Under the pieces are notes generated by a model. The model made no database searches, was not told where the DNA came from, and saw only the letters and a list, made by a program, of their open reading frames with translations. Below are positions 23,268 to 34,115 of a stretch of DNA of 64,000 nucleotides, piece by piece (the first letter of the stretch is position 1; every line of letters starts with the position of its first letter). A program made the translations under genes and the position numbers. The DNA comes from Plotosus lineatus (taxonomy: Eukaryota; Chordata; Actinopteri; Siluriformes; Plotosidae). The stretch covers positions 124,001 to 188,000 of the forward strand of contig JALRMN010000029.1 of assembly GCA_024760905.1 (NCBI GenBank), read 5' to 3'.

Positions 23268-23935
23268 CTAGCGCTGCCTCCCCTTCTCGGTGGACGGTCG
23301 GTGTGTCTGCAATCGGCGGGGGATGGTGCTTGGCGGGCGCTCGCAAGTCTCGCCGCCCTCAGTTCGTAGAGAGCCCGAGGTGATATACAGAGTGTGATCT
23401 ACACTGTTAACGCTGGGTGTCGGGGGTGCGTATGGTGGAGGGCGCGTAGGTGCAGTGTCAGATGCTGTTACCGCTCCTTTGACTTTCGGGTTCGTCTCCT
23501 TCAACTGGAAATGATGAAGATGCGTGACACTCTGCCAGCAGACCGCGAGATCCATCCAGCCCTGCGGTGCGTTCTCCATTTCCTCCACCTTCTTTTTTCA
23601 ACTTGGGTCTAGACATTAAATTCGCCTTCTCTCCCTGCTCTCTTTTTTTTTTTTGAGTATTCTTTAACCTTTTCCAATAACCAGGATCCTAAGTGGCCAC
23701 TGTCCCCCAACTGTTTATTTTTAGACGTCACCAGCTCATGCAGCTTTCGTCTGGCTTCATCTACAACTTTATTTTTCTGTTTCAGTGTGCTCTTCAGCTC
23801 CACTGATTTCAAGGTGTTCTCAATCTGTGCATATAATGGCTTCAGGGGTTCATCACCTCGCCCCCGTTCATTTATTTCTTTATCAAATTCACCCTCCATA
23901 TTTCTTAACTCCGAGGCCAGAGAGCGCGGGTACAC
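23268..23935 (-). pseudogene. gag: ERV-B gag 5' part (matrix-like, PPPY late domain)
   Basis: The frame at 23609-23935 (108 codons, charged, rich in K and E) follows the leader and fits a matrix domain. A second frame at 23268-23588 contains RPPPYAPP, a PPxY late-domain motif matching the APPPYPV of ERV-A gag. A frameshift lies near 23600. Capsid and nucleocapsid are missing because env-like sequence begins at about 23267. Confidence 0.6.
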
Positions 23936-24330
23936 CCGTTCACTCTCCCGGATCGGGACTGTTTAGACGTTCACAGCCAGTCAGTCTGTCAGCACTAGGC
24001 TGAGCGAATGACCCAATTAACCAGGGCAGGCGGCTTGTGTTGTCACCGTTAGGTTTCCACCGCACAGACAGATTATGTTAACACCGCTAGGTTTCCTCTG
24101 TCTGCTTCTCTGCACAGCTAAGTCACTGGCAACCGTCAGCGTCCCTCTCGACACCTCTGAATTTTATTCTTCCCACTTCCCACTTTCCCTCACACACAGC
24201 ACACGTTGCAACACAGTACATACATGAAATAGAAAACAATACAATTAACGTCACGCACGTGGCCACACAACACACATAAAACAGAAAACAATACAATAAA
24301 TATCACACTCTATTAATCTCTTCAATGCTT

Positions 24331-24442
24331 CCAATACCTCAGCGTATTGGGGGCCTTTCACCCAAATAATGCTTCCAACACCTCAGCGTGTTGGGGGCCT
24401 TTCACCCGCATAGACGCATGCTTTCAACGGCTAATCCGTTGA
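24331..24442 (-). repeat. Three hairpins in the ERV-B leader with a shared unit
   Basis: Plus-strand arms are CCAATAC/GTATTGG (24331-24350, loop CTCAGC), CCAACAC/GTGTTGG (24375-24394, loop CTCAGC) and TCAACGG/CCGTTGA (24424-24442, loop CTAAT). Each has seven perfect pairs. The first two differ by one compensated pair (T-A to C-G) with an identical loop. Each is followed by GGGCCTTTCACCC. They lie between the primer-binding site and gag, where retroviral packaging signals sit. Confidence 0.8.
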
Positions 24443-24870
24443 GGGCCTTTCACCCGACTTCTGACGTACAGTTTTATATAGCACTGGCGTGGTACTTTGG
24501 GAGCCTTCAATCCCCGGGACTCCAACCCAGCCTTTACCACGGCCCCTCGTCAGAGACCGGGAGAATGCGCCACCACCAAGCGCGTCTATGTTCACTCTTA
24601 AATCTCTTTACCTTTTATTCCATTTCCTTTACCTTTAACCTTTTATTCCATTTCCTTTACCTTTAACCTTAAAATTAGGTTCTCATACAACTCTTTTTAT
24701 CCTTTTTCCTTCAAACTTCCGGAGAGGACACAGTTTTTAGTTTAGTCAATATGCAGAGTTCGATTTAAACAGGTTCTGCTTACCTTTAGTGATTGCCGGC
24801 CTGTGTCCTTCTCCTTGGTTCACGAGAAAAAGTTTGGGTCGAATTTCCTCAACTCACGTTCCTCTACCAC

Positions 24871-24888
24871 ATCCCGGACGAGCCCCCA
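24871..24888 (-). other. ERV-B primer-binding site (tRNA-Pro)
   Basis: The minus strand reads TGGGGGCTCGTCCGGGAT, four nucleotides from the LTR edge. This is the 18-nt complement of the tRNA-Pro 3' end, the primer used by murine leukaemia-type gammaretroviruses. Confidence 0.95.
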
Positions 24889-24892
24889 AAAC

Positions 24893-25434
24893 TGTTAGGA
24901 TCCGTTGAATGTGGAAGAAGACGACTGGAGACTGGTTTTGAGTTGAATATGAGAAGCTTTATTGCGTCGTCTGCAGAGGACGGAGACCCAACAAATATGC
25001 ATAAAAGACACGCTCGTTAAGGTCTGAGGTCTCCCTCGCGGGGGGTTGCTTTTAAGGGCTGCAGACCAGGTTCCTCCTTCTGGAATTTATGATTGGGTCT
25101 TTGATGCGTTATTATCTCAACAAGATGCAATAAATCTGGGGTGACCCCAGGCCCATCTCAGCCCCCATAAACCTTCACCTCCTGACCTCGGAGTTATTTA
25201 CAACTAGAAACTATTTGGTCTGTTGAAGGTCACCCTGACAGTGAGGGTCTCGGTGTGGCACAGGTACCCAGCATGCACTTTTACAACAGACATGAATGGC
25301 CCCCTTTAAGCATTCCATTTGATTATTCTCAACAAGCCTTTAAGTATAGCAAAACACAGAAATAAAGCACCATTCTGCAATTATATAAAGCAGTATGTGC
25401 ACCAGAGAACATGATATTGTGATACACTTTTACA
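24893..25434 (-). repeat. ERV-B 5' LTR
   Basis: It is 542 bp with TG..CA ends and a minus-strand AATAAA at 24958-24963. No difference from the 3' LTR was found when the two were read side by side. Confidence 0.93.
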
Positions 25435-25996
25435 AAGGGTAAAGTGAGGGGGGCATTGAAGAGGATGAAGAATGGAAAGGCAGTTGGTCCTGATGACATA
25501 CCGGTGAAGGTATGGAAGTGTCTAGGAGAGGTAGCAGTAGATTTTCTGACAAGAACATTCAACAAGGCCTTAGAGAGTGAGAGGATGCCAGAGGAATGGA
25601 GAAGAAGTGTGATGGTGCCCTTTTTTAAGAACAAGGGAGACATGCAGAGTTGTGGAAACTACAGAGGGATAAAGTTGATGAGCCATACGATGAAGTTATG
25701 CAAAAGAATAGTGGAAGCTAGACTAAGGGCAGAGGTCAGCATTTGTGAACAAGTTTGGTTTCATGTCAAGAAAGAGCACCACAGATGAAGTGTTTGCCTT
25801 GAGAATGTTAATAGAGAAGTACAGAGAAGGTCAGACGGAGCTGCATTGTGCCTTTGTGGATTTGGAGAAAGCATATGACAGGGTGCCGAGAGAGGAACTG
25901 TGGTATTGTATGAGGAAGTCTGGAGTGGCAGAGAAATATGTTAGAGTGGTGCAGGACATGTATGAGAGATGTAAGACAGTGGTGAGGTGTGCTTTT
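25435..25996 (+). mobile_element. RTE-type LINE, right part (reverse transcriptase), continues 15150-16626
   Basis: It begins with the second AAGG (25435-25438), resumes the LINE exactly where 16626 stopped, and carries [39 protein letters not shown] and [19 protein letters not shown] frame break lies near 25750. The element stops near 25996 at the junction with LINE-C, before the FADD box. Confidence 0.9.
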
Positions 25997-26071
25997 TGAC
26001 AAGTCTGTGATACAGTGTCCATGTTTCACAATTGTAGAGTCGGGACGGGAGTACCACAGCATTGTAGACCT

Positions 26072-27350
26072 TCAGTTTTGTTGATAGCCATATACTGTGT
26101 TCATTGAGCACTCGGGTGCGGAGTCTGCCCAGCGCCTCGCTAGCCTTGCCACCTCGAAAGTGATTTCTTTTTCCAGGGAGCCATCACAGGAAATGGTGCT
26201 TCCCAGGTACTTCAAATGTTCAACATTGGCGAGTGGTGTGTCATCGATGACAATACTGGGTGCGGGAGGGTGAGTGTTTGGTGCAGGTTGGTGAAGCACC
26301 TCCGTCTTGCTGAGATTGATGGTCAGGCCGAAGAGTTTGGAGGCCTCAGAGAAGCGGTCCAGCATCATCTGCAGGTTGAATTCTTTGTGGGCCACAAAGG
26401 CACAGTCTTCAGCAAAAAGGACTTCTTGAAGGAGAGTTTGCAGGCTCTTCGTCTTGGCAGTGAGACAACGCAGGTCGAATAGGGAGCCATCCAAACGGTA
26501 GAGAATATAGACCCCTTTCTCCAGGTCTCGCACGGCATGGGACAACATGCAGGTGAATAACACGTTAAACAGGACTGGAGCTAGGACACAGCCCTGCTTC
26601 AGACCGTTGCTGATTGTAAAGGCTTCTGACACATTCCCGCTGGAGAGGACCTGGCCAGTCATGCCATCGTGGAAAAGCCTGATCATTGATACAAACTTTG
26701 GCGGACCTCCGATACATTCCAGGACTGTAAAGAGGGCCTCTCTATTGATTGTATCAAATGCCTTGGTCAGATCTATGAAGACAGAGAATAGGAGTATGTT
26801 TTGTTCAATGCACTTTTCCTGGAGTTGTCTCATGGCAAAGACCATATCAACAGTACTTCCGCCAGGCCTGAAGCCACAGTGTGCTTCTGGGAGGTTTTGC
26901 TCTGATACTGTGATAAGTCCGTTGAGCATGACTCTGGCAAAGATCTTCTGCAACAGAGAGGAGGGAGATGCCCCTGTAGTTCTTGTTCTTGTAGAGGGAG
27001 ACAATCAGGGCATCACGGAAGTCATCAGGCCTCACCTCCTCTTCCCAGATACTCAGCAGGACATCATGAAAGGCTTCGAGGGTGTTGGGGCCTGCTGCTT
27101 TGTAGATCTCGGCAGGAATGCCATCTTTTCCTGACGCTCTGCCTGAATTTGCCTGATGGATTGCCCTTTTGATTTCATGTATTGTCAGGGGTTCTGCGAG
27201 CGAGTCTTGCACTAGCTGCTGGGGAACCTGGTTCAGTGCATCTGGGTCAACTGATGAAGGTCGGTTAAGCAGGTTACTGAACTGCTCTTGCCAGCACCTG
27301 CTCAAGCCCTCTTGATCTTTGATGAGGTCAGTACCGTCCGAGGACAACAA
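26072..27350 (-). pseudogene. LINE-C reverse transcriptase
   Basis: Two overlapping frames (26847-27350 and 26072-27004) carry the target-primed reverse transcriptase. Seen in order: SGRASGKDGIPAEIYK, NYRGISLL, CGFRPGGST, FIDLTKAFDTINRE, NGLKQGCVLAP and the catalytic box written as VLFAEDCAFVAH. LINE enzymes normally have F-A-D-D here; the first catalytic Asp has become Glu. A frameshift near 26990 separates the parts. The C-terminal region stops at about 26072, so this is not a working enzyme. Confidence 0.85.
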
Positions 27351-28552
27351 TGGTATGATGTGGAGGGGCCAGAAACTGACTTCAGAGCGCCGAAGAATTT
27401 GTTGGAGTTGTGGGTATCTGCATAGTGCTGGACTTCAGCGGCTTTATCCTGCCACCACTGGCCCTGCATCATTCGAAGGTCAGACTGGACCTTTGCCTGC
27501 AGAGTTTTAAATATTTCACGCTTAGAGACAGCGGATGGGTCATTCTGCCACTCGATGTAGGCCTTGTTTTTAGCGTGGCGGGCTTCTCTGACCTTGTCAT
27601 TGTTTTTGTCGAACCAGTCTTTATGCGGTCTAGTTTTAACTCCAAGCACTTCTTTTGCAGTCTCAGCAAAGGTATCCTTGAAAGAGGAAAAGTTTTCGAA
27701 CCTGCTTTTGGAGGTCAGACCATCTTTGAATTTTCTGTCAAGTGCTTCTTGGAACTTTGCCAGATGGATTGAGTTGTTCAGCCTGGTAATGTTGTAAGAG
27801 GCCCTGACAGTCTTGGGTTGGTTTCTGTAAGGCAGAGTGATGTACAGTGACATTACAGCCCTGACCAGCCTGTGATCAGTCCAGCATTCAGCACCTCTCA
27901 TGGTACGGGTCACTTGGACATCTCTGATGTCAAGTCGGCCTATAATAACAAAGTCTATCGTGTGCCAGTGTTTAGACCATGGGTGCATCCAGGTGGTTTT
28001 ATACTTGTCTGCCATCCTGAACAAGGTGTTGGTGATACAAAGGCTGTGTTCTGCACACTTGCTAAGGAGGAACAAGCCGTTTTCATTGATTTTGCCTGCA
28101 CCGTGTCTGCCCAGAACGCCTTTCCAGCTGCTGTGTTCTCTTCCTACTCTAGTATTGAAATCGCCTAGCACAGCAAGTTTGTCACTCTGTGAAGTTGACC
28201 TGATGACCTCGTCAAAGTGTTCGTAGAACTGCTCTTTGTCTTCATCTGGACAGATGAGCATAGGAGCATATGCACTGATGACTGTGAGGTGTCTGGCCTT
28301 GCTGAGAGGAATGCGCAATGTCAAGAGACCTTTGCTGATTCCTTCTGGCAGGGCTGGTATGTCCTTCAGCAGTGTTGTTCTAATGGCAAACCAAACACCA
28401 TGTATCCTGTCTTCAGCTTGCAACTTTCCTTTCCAGAAGAAGGTGTATCCACCTCCTTCTTCTCTCAGGTATCCTTCATCGGCAAGACATGTTTCGCTGA
28501 GTGTAGCAATGTCTATCTGGTAGTGCTGGAGCTCCTTTGCAACAAGCGTCAT
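27302..28552 (-). pseudogene. LINE-C endonuclease and linker, 416-codon open frame
   Basis: This long frame is the AP-like endonuclease: LSETCLADEG, VISAYAPM, LGDFNTRVG, THPWSKHW-like HTIDFVI and TDHRLVRAVM, in the standard order with the DFN and DHR/L catalytic motifs intact. The last 150 residues are the linker toward reverse transcriptase. A new frame overlaps its end at 27302-27350, so a frameshift breaks the original single protein. The ATG at 28552 is internal, since endonuclease sequence begins slightly upstream near 28560. Confidence 0.85.
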
Positions 28553-29480
28553 TCTTCTCTCTGGCCTTAGTGTGCCAGCTCAGTCCAGAAGCGTTCAGAC
28601 ATTCTAGGCTCCCAGAATGAGCCTCTGGAGTTTTTCTTCTTTTGCATTGTTCGACCGCTATGAGGATGAGTCTGTCAGCTGCGGTAAGCTGACCAGACAC
28701 TAGAAGGGCAAGCATTTGTCTGGGGCACCTTTTCTAGCCCCCTCCCTCATGTGAAGGTGGGCAATGCTGTCCGAAAGAGGCTGCCCAGCTGTCCACAGGT
28801 GCTGCCGAACTGTCCTGTTGCCCTTAGATTCAGAAACAGAGCGACCACTTACCCATGGACTACCTACGTGCAGGTTTGTGACTACAACCACCAGTGTTCA
28901 TCTCCACCTGTTGCTCTGCCACATGCCATCACTGCAGGACTTGAGGGGTGTATGCTGACAGGTCAGTAATAAGTTGATGAGATGCAAAACAAACCTGTGC
29001 ATGAAGGCTTTATAGTGAGAAGACCGTTGCACAGGGGCAATCCCACTCTCTCGGCCTGGGGAGTCTTGACCCAGTGGCATGGGGAACCGTTACAATGGGA
29101 GACTGCCAGGCTGCAGTGGATGACCGGAACTTCTATTGGTGTCATATCTAGTTCTAGGCGTTCCACAACACTTGCTGCCACCGCCTTCACAACCATTGGA
29201 TCTCAGGTGATGATCTCTTCCAATTGTTCTGCTGGGAGTCAGTCTTCACATGCAGTAGGGCTGGCACAGCCCAAACCTAACTCACTGAGGGTTTCAGACC
29301 CATCAGCTACCTTCACCTGGTTCAGCCGACTCGCCAAAGCCGTTGTCTGGGGGGTGGCTGCTGTTGCATGTGACAGCTTCAAGGAGCCACAGATGAAAGC
29401 TGAGTGCCAAGTGAGGACCAGTGACAGGACCAGGGGCTGCCCTGAGAAGGTACTACCTCCCCCTGACACCCCAAACCCCC

Positions 29481-29505
29481 CGATATATATATATATATAT
29501 ATATG
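29481..29505. repeat. (TA)n microsatellite
   Basis: A short TA run followed by ACATACATACACACAC separates the LINE-C leader from the next transposon relic. Confidence 0.9.
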
Positions 29506-29519
29506 TATACACATACATA

Positions 29520-30090
29520 CACACACGCAGTGGTACTTCACTTACGAAATTAATCTGTTCCAGCGCCTTTTTCGTAACCTGCATTTTTGTAAGTTGAACA
29601 GCATTTTACATGTACAACACGTGATTCATTCTAAGGCTCCCAATACTACCCCATAAACCCTTTAAAAATGATAAAAGTACACCAAGCTTGTATGAAATAT
29701 GTATAAAATATGTGTTAAAAGTATAAGAAAATTATTTACCTTTTGTAAATCTCTCAAACTACCTATGCAGCGCTTTAAAGTCCGGGGGTTGCTGGTCCGA
29801 AGAATCCTCACCCCACCCTCCTTCACGAGGTCCTTAAATATGCCAGTGGCTTTTTCCAAAATAATTGCCTCTGTCACTGTATTTCCACTTTTAAGGCCTC
29901 CTTCTGCTTCAATATTGTCCCGATTGTAGAGGGGTTTCAGCCATACTCCTTTGCGATTTCACTCAACCGCATCCCACTTTCATTTTTTTTATCATCTTCT
30001 GTTTTACTTTTATTGATAACAGAGCCCACTTCTTCTTTTCAGTCTCACCAGGAATCACTTTCTTGGGGCTCATGATTAATAACAAAAAAT
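29520..30090 (-). mobile_element. pogo/Tigger-like DNA transposon relic, transposase N-terminus
   Basis: At 29527 the sequence CAGTGGTACTTCACTTACGA resembles Tigger-type terminal repeats. On the minus strand from an ATG at about 30073 it reads MSPKKVIPGETEKKKWALLSI, close to the helix-turn-helix start of Tigger transposases. A later part (29662-29877) reads ILEKATGIFKDLVKEGG. Several stops lie between. The DDE catalytic domain is absent. Confidence 0.6.
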
Positions 30091-30499
30091 AACGCTGCAA
30101 TGAGCACACTCAAAAAAACTCACGAAACTCACAAACCAACAGTACAAATATCCTTCACGCGTGTGTCGAACAATGGGTCAAAGGCACACGAAAAGCATTA
30201 TGGGTACAGTACTGTATTATGGAGGTTCAGCTCCCTCCTAGCCAATGGACCAGGAGCCAGAGAGAACACAGGGAAGCAGGGACATGATGTGAGACAATTT
30301 GCTGGCGCAGAGGTGAGTGTGCGACTTGTTTTTAGAAGAGTAGATGAGAGGAGTGAATTCAGGTGTGTGCTGCTGCAACCAGCCCAAGCAGGTCAGCAAC
30401 CCCCCTCAGCCGGAGCCTGCACCGCTGTGGAGAAAACAGAATTAGAGAAGAGAGCCGACAAAATCAAAGTCCCCCAAAAACACAGACCATAACAAAAAG

Positions 30500-30660
30500 A
30501 ACATAGAAGAACATGACGTGTAATAAATTGGATGCCAAAAAGATAAACTTAGATACATAAAATCTCACACAAAAACATTCTAAACAATAACTTAGGTACT
30601 GTATTAGAATAATAATTGAAAAACATTTTAATTCTATCGTAATTTACAATGATTCAGAAT
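30500..30660. repeat. Repeat shared with 7185-7260 and 62098-62180
   Basis: Contains ACATAAAATCTCAC and AACTTAGGTACTGTA, the same block as in the other two places. Its position next to the Tigger-like relic suggests it is part of that element's non-coding body. Confidence 0.45.
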
Positions 30661-30662
30661 AC

Positions 30663-31745
30663 TTACAAAGGAAGAGGTTAGCTAAGAAGAAGTGGGACAT
30701 TGAGAGGACCGAAGAGAGTAAACAGGAGTACAAGGATGCACAGCGTAAGGCGAAGGTAGCGGTGTCAAAGGCCAAACTGAGGGCGTATCATGACTTGTAT
30801 GCTAGGTTGGACAGTAAGGATGAAGAAAATGATTTATACAGGTTTGCACAGCAGATAAATAGAGATGGGAAGGACATGCAGCAGGTTATGGTGATTAAGG
30901 ATAGAGAAGGAAATGGGAAGATGGAAAGAGTACTTTGAAGAGCTCATGAATGAGGAGAAGGAGAGAGAAAAAAAGAGTAGAACAGGTGACCGTTGAGGAC
31001 CAGGAAGTAGCAAAGATTAGTAAAAGTGAAGTGAGGAAGGCATTGAAGAGGATGAAGCGTGGAAAGGCAGTTGATGCTGATTACATACCGGTGGAGGTAT
31101 GGAAGTGTCTAGGAGAGGGAGCAGTAGATTTTCTGACAAGAACAGTCAACAAGGTCTTCGAGAGTGAGCAGATGCCAGAGGAATGGAGGAGAAGTGTGCT
31201 GGTGCCCATTTTTAAGAACAAGGGAGACATGCAGAGTTGTGGCAACTACAGAGGGATAAAGTTGATGAGCCATACAATGAAGTTATGGGAAAGAATAGTG
31301 GAAGCAGGAATGAAAGGAAAAGTGTACAAGACGGTGAGGAGGCCAGCGATGTTGTATGGTTTAGAAACAGTGGCACTGAGGAAAAGACAGGAGGCGGAGC
31401 TGGAAGTAGCAGAGATGAAAATGTTGAGGTTCTCTTTGGAAGTAACGATAATGGATAGGATCAGAAATGAGTACATCAGAGGGACAGCACATGTAAGATA
31501 TTTTGGAGACAAAGTCAGAGAGACTAGATTGAGATGGTTTGGACATGTACAGAGGAGGGATAGTGAGTATATTGGTAGTAGGATGCTTAGGTTGGACCTA
31601 CCAGGCAGAAGGCCGAGAGGAAGGCCAAAGAGAAGATTCATGGATGTGATGAAAGTAGTTGGAGTAAGAGTAGAAGATGCAGAGGATAGGGTGAGATGGA
31701 GGCAGATGATTCGCTGTGGCAACCCCTGAAGGGAAAAGCCAAATG
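30663..31745 (+). mobile_element. RTE-type LINE with an internal deletion, 3' end intact
   Basis: It runs from the endonuclease-RT linker to the 3' terminus GACCCCTGAAG-like GGCAACCCCTGAAGGGAAAAGCC. At about 31305 the RT entry sequence joins directly to the C-terminal domain (MKGKVYKTV), removing the fingers-palm region with the FADD box. Confidence 0.85.
30950..31729 (+). pseudogene. RTE deletion-derivative open frame of 259 codons
   Basis: The deletion at about 31305 preserved the reading frame, so the N-terminal RT portion ([31 protein letters not shown]) is fused to the C-terminal portion (GLETVALRKRQE, RWFGHVQRRDSEYIG, GRRPRGRPKRRF). The catalytic motifs are missing, so no reverse transcriptase activity is expected. 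The persistence of a 780-nt open frame may simply reflect a recent deletion. Confidence 0.7.
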
Positions 31746-32327
31746 GAAAAGAGGAAGTTGAGATCTGGGATCCCTTAACAAGGTGTAACATGTTTTGTGT
31801 TCATCTACAGTTTCTGGTTTAATCAACAATTAAAAACCAGAAGTCACCCCCCACGCCCCACCCACCCCTTCCCCCGTCAGCTCAGCGACATTTTTTTTTT
31901 TCAAAACAGAGTATTTATTTGTAGAATTTTCAGTTATGACTAATTTCTGCCTTTGAAAAAGTACCAAGGTTAAAATTTTAAATTCAACTCTACACATATG
32001 TTGTAGTGTAAAAATGTGCCATTATGGCATCTGGCTTCTGGGATCAATGGAGTGGTTGAGCTTAAAAGAAAGAAAGCAAAGAAGTGCTTTGAGAAAAACA
32101 GGAGTTTATTTATTTTTGTGATTATCTATCATAATTTCGATATGCTTTAAATCACGGAAAATGTAAAACTTGAGAACATGCTGAAACGAGCAACAACAAC
32201 CAACATAGATAAGTGCTGGTACCCTGATAGTAGAAAAACATGATTAAACAATGTATTGATACATTTACCTATTTAGACATATGAACAGATTTTTAGGATT
32301 TAATAAATAATTAGAAATTTGAGAATA

Positions 32328-32927
32328 CAGACGCTCCCCAATTTACGAGCATTTGTTTTATGAACATCCGGAGATGCGAACAGGGCTGACCAAGGTCGAA
32401 ATTGAAATGAAATTGAAGAACAAGTAGAAATAGAAATGGAATAAAATCTATAGAAAGATATGTCAGAAATATAAATATTAAATATAATTAAACATTATCC
32501 TCAGGTACACTTAATACTAGGCTCCAGCAGAGGAGCGTGGCTGACACATGCTTATACAGAGGTCTTGAAAGAGAAGCAGAATGATACATTTCCTAACTCG
32601 TGCCAAAACTTTCAAAGAAGAAATAAATTGACTCCAGTAATAAAATGAACTGGATAAGAGTGAAACTTTAGGAAAGTCTGATCAGATCCGCTGTGTTGTG
32701 CTTGAGAGGAACCAGGAGTTTAAACACGAGACATAATTATATTGATAATGTACAGATGATTATGGAGAGAGAGAGAGATTGTATAAAGTATAAACTCATA
32801 TAGGTTACTTATACAAGGTTTAAACATACATTCCCCCCTAAAGAATGCCCTGTAACGACTTACAAACAAATTCATCGAACGAACTGTCGTCTGGAACCTA
32901 ACTTGTTTGTAAACTGGGGAGCATCTG
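32328..32927. mobile_element. 600-bp MITE with TA target duplication
   Basis: The left end CAGACGCTCCCCAATTTACG (after TA at 32326-32327) and the right end, whose complement is CAGATGCTCCCCAGTTTAC (before TA at 32928-32929), form inverted repeats of about 20 bp with two or three mismatches. TA duplication and a CAG start fit the Tc1/mariner-pogo superfamily. No transposase frame is inside, so it is non-autonomous. Confidence 0.85.
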
Positions 32928-33329
32928 TATTTAGTTACTAAAATAAAAGAGAAGAAATAAAATTGGGTTTTTTTACACATTGCTTTGCTGAGATGTGAGA
33001 ATAAACCCGACAGAAATTGTCAAATGAAGTCAAACAAGGAAGTCAGTCTTTAAATAAACCCTTCCATTTTGATCGAGACAAGGAGAATCAGCATGAAAAG
33101 AAATGACGTACTTTGGGGCGGATGATGTAAAAATTAGGGCGGTATCTGGGGTGACTGAGAGAGAATGGGAAATAAGGAAAAAAACATGTAAATATGGTTA
33201 GGAGCTAAAATAGACTTAAAACCAGAAAATAATAGAAAATGGATTGGTACAATCAGATTAAAAAAGAGGAGGCGCCACAAGGCACAGAACCATATATAAA
33301 GCGGGGTATTTCTAAGAAATGTTCAGACT

Positions 33330-33795
33330 CAGCTACAAGAATGAAAGGAAAAGTGTACAAGACGGTGTTGAGGCCAGCGATGTTGTATGGCTTAGAAACA
33401 GTGGCGCTGAGGAAAAGGCAGGAGGCAGAGCTGGAGATAGCGGAGATGAAAATGTTGAGGTTCTCTCTGGGAGTAACGAGGATGGATAGGATCAGGAATT
33501 AGTATATTAGAGGGACAGCCCATGTAAGATGTTTTGGAGACAAAGTCAGAGAGGCTAGATTGAGATGGTTTGGACATGTACAGAGGAGGGACAGTGAGTA
33601 TATTGGCAGTAGGATGCTGAGGTTGGAACTCCCAGGCAGAAGGCCTCGAGGAAGACCAAAGAAGAGATTTATGGATGTGGTGAAGGAAGACATGAAGGTC
33701 GTTGCAGTCAGAAAAGAAGATGCAGAGGACAGGGTGAGATGGAGGCGGATGATTTGCTGTGGTGACCCCTGAAGGGAGCAGCCGAAAGTAAAAGA
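33330..33795 (+). mobile_element. RTE-type LINE, C-terminus and 3' tail
   Basis: Sequence reads MKGKVYKTVLRPAMLYGLET, then RWFGHVQRRDSEYIG and RWRRMICCGDP, and ends with GACCCCTGAAGGGAGCAGCC and GAAAGTAAAAGAAG, the family 3' terminus. A stop near 33500 breaks the frame. Confidence 0.9.
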
Positions 33796-34115
33796 AGTTC
33801 CAACATTCAAAGTCCCTCCTTTCAGTCCTTAGACTCACGCCTTTCCTCTTCTCTCTCCGCCTACGGACACGCCTCCCGCCTCTCCTTCGACCAACAGTCA
33901 TCCAATTTCCACCAGCACACTGTTGGTTAACAGCGCTGATGGCGGTCATTGTTAACCTGGGCCTCGATCGATCCGGTATGAATTTCGTTTTGATCGTTTG
34001 CATGACAATTTTGGCAAAAGTTTTACGCCGGATGCCCTTCCTGTCGAAACCCTCTGCGTTTATCCGGGTTTGGAACCGGCGTGAGGGTGAACACTGGCTT
34101 GTGCCCCCCCCCCCC
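33796..34115 (-). mobile_element. RTE-type LINE, 5' leader and endonuclease start
   Basis: The minus strand gives the same leader as 6187-6470 followed by the beginning of GTLNVG at the 33796 end. It abuts the opposite-strand 3' tail at 33795. Because the tail lies on the inside, the pair does not have the order expected from twin-priming inversion, so two insertions or a rearrangement are more likely. Confidence 0.8.

Larger units (their letters stand above)
16627..25434 (-). mobile_element. ERV-B: gammaretrovirus-like provirus with two matching LTRs
   Basis: A minus-strand provirus of 8808 bp flanked by equal 542-bp LTRs and an AAGG duplication. In its own 5' to 3' order it has LTR, tRNA-Pro primer-binding site, leader with hairpins, gag start, a foreign env/LTR-like insert, protease and part of reverse transcriptase, RNase H, integrase, env, polypurine tract, LTR. 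Capsid is missing and reverse transcriptase has a deletion. The internal part is coding-dead although the LTRs look identical. Confidence 0.92.
25997..29460 (-). mobile_element. LINE-C: long non-LTR retrotransposon, 3' truncated
   Basis: The minus strand holds a G/C-rich 5' leader (about 28560-29460), an endonuclease and a reverse transcriptase. The 3' end of the reverse transcriptase and the tail are missing at the junction with the RTE fragment. It belongs to the same superfamily as 1-850. By eye the clade could not be named with confidence. Confidence 0.85.

Noticed and set aside
26547..27134. Plus-strand frame of 195 codons over LINE-C
   Set aside because: It is opposite the recognisable reverse transcriptase and shows no motif of its own.
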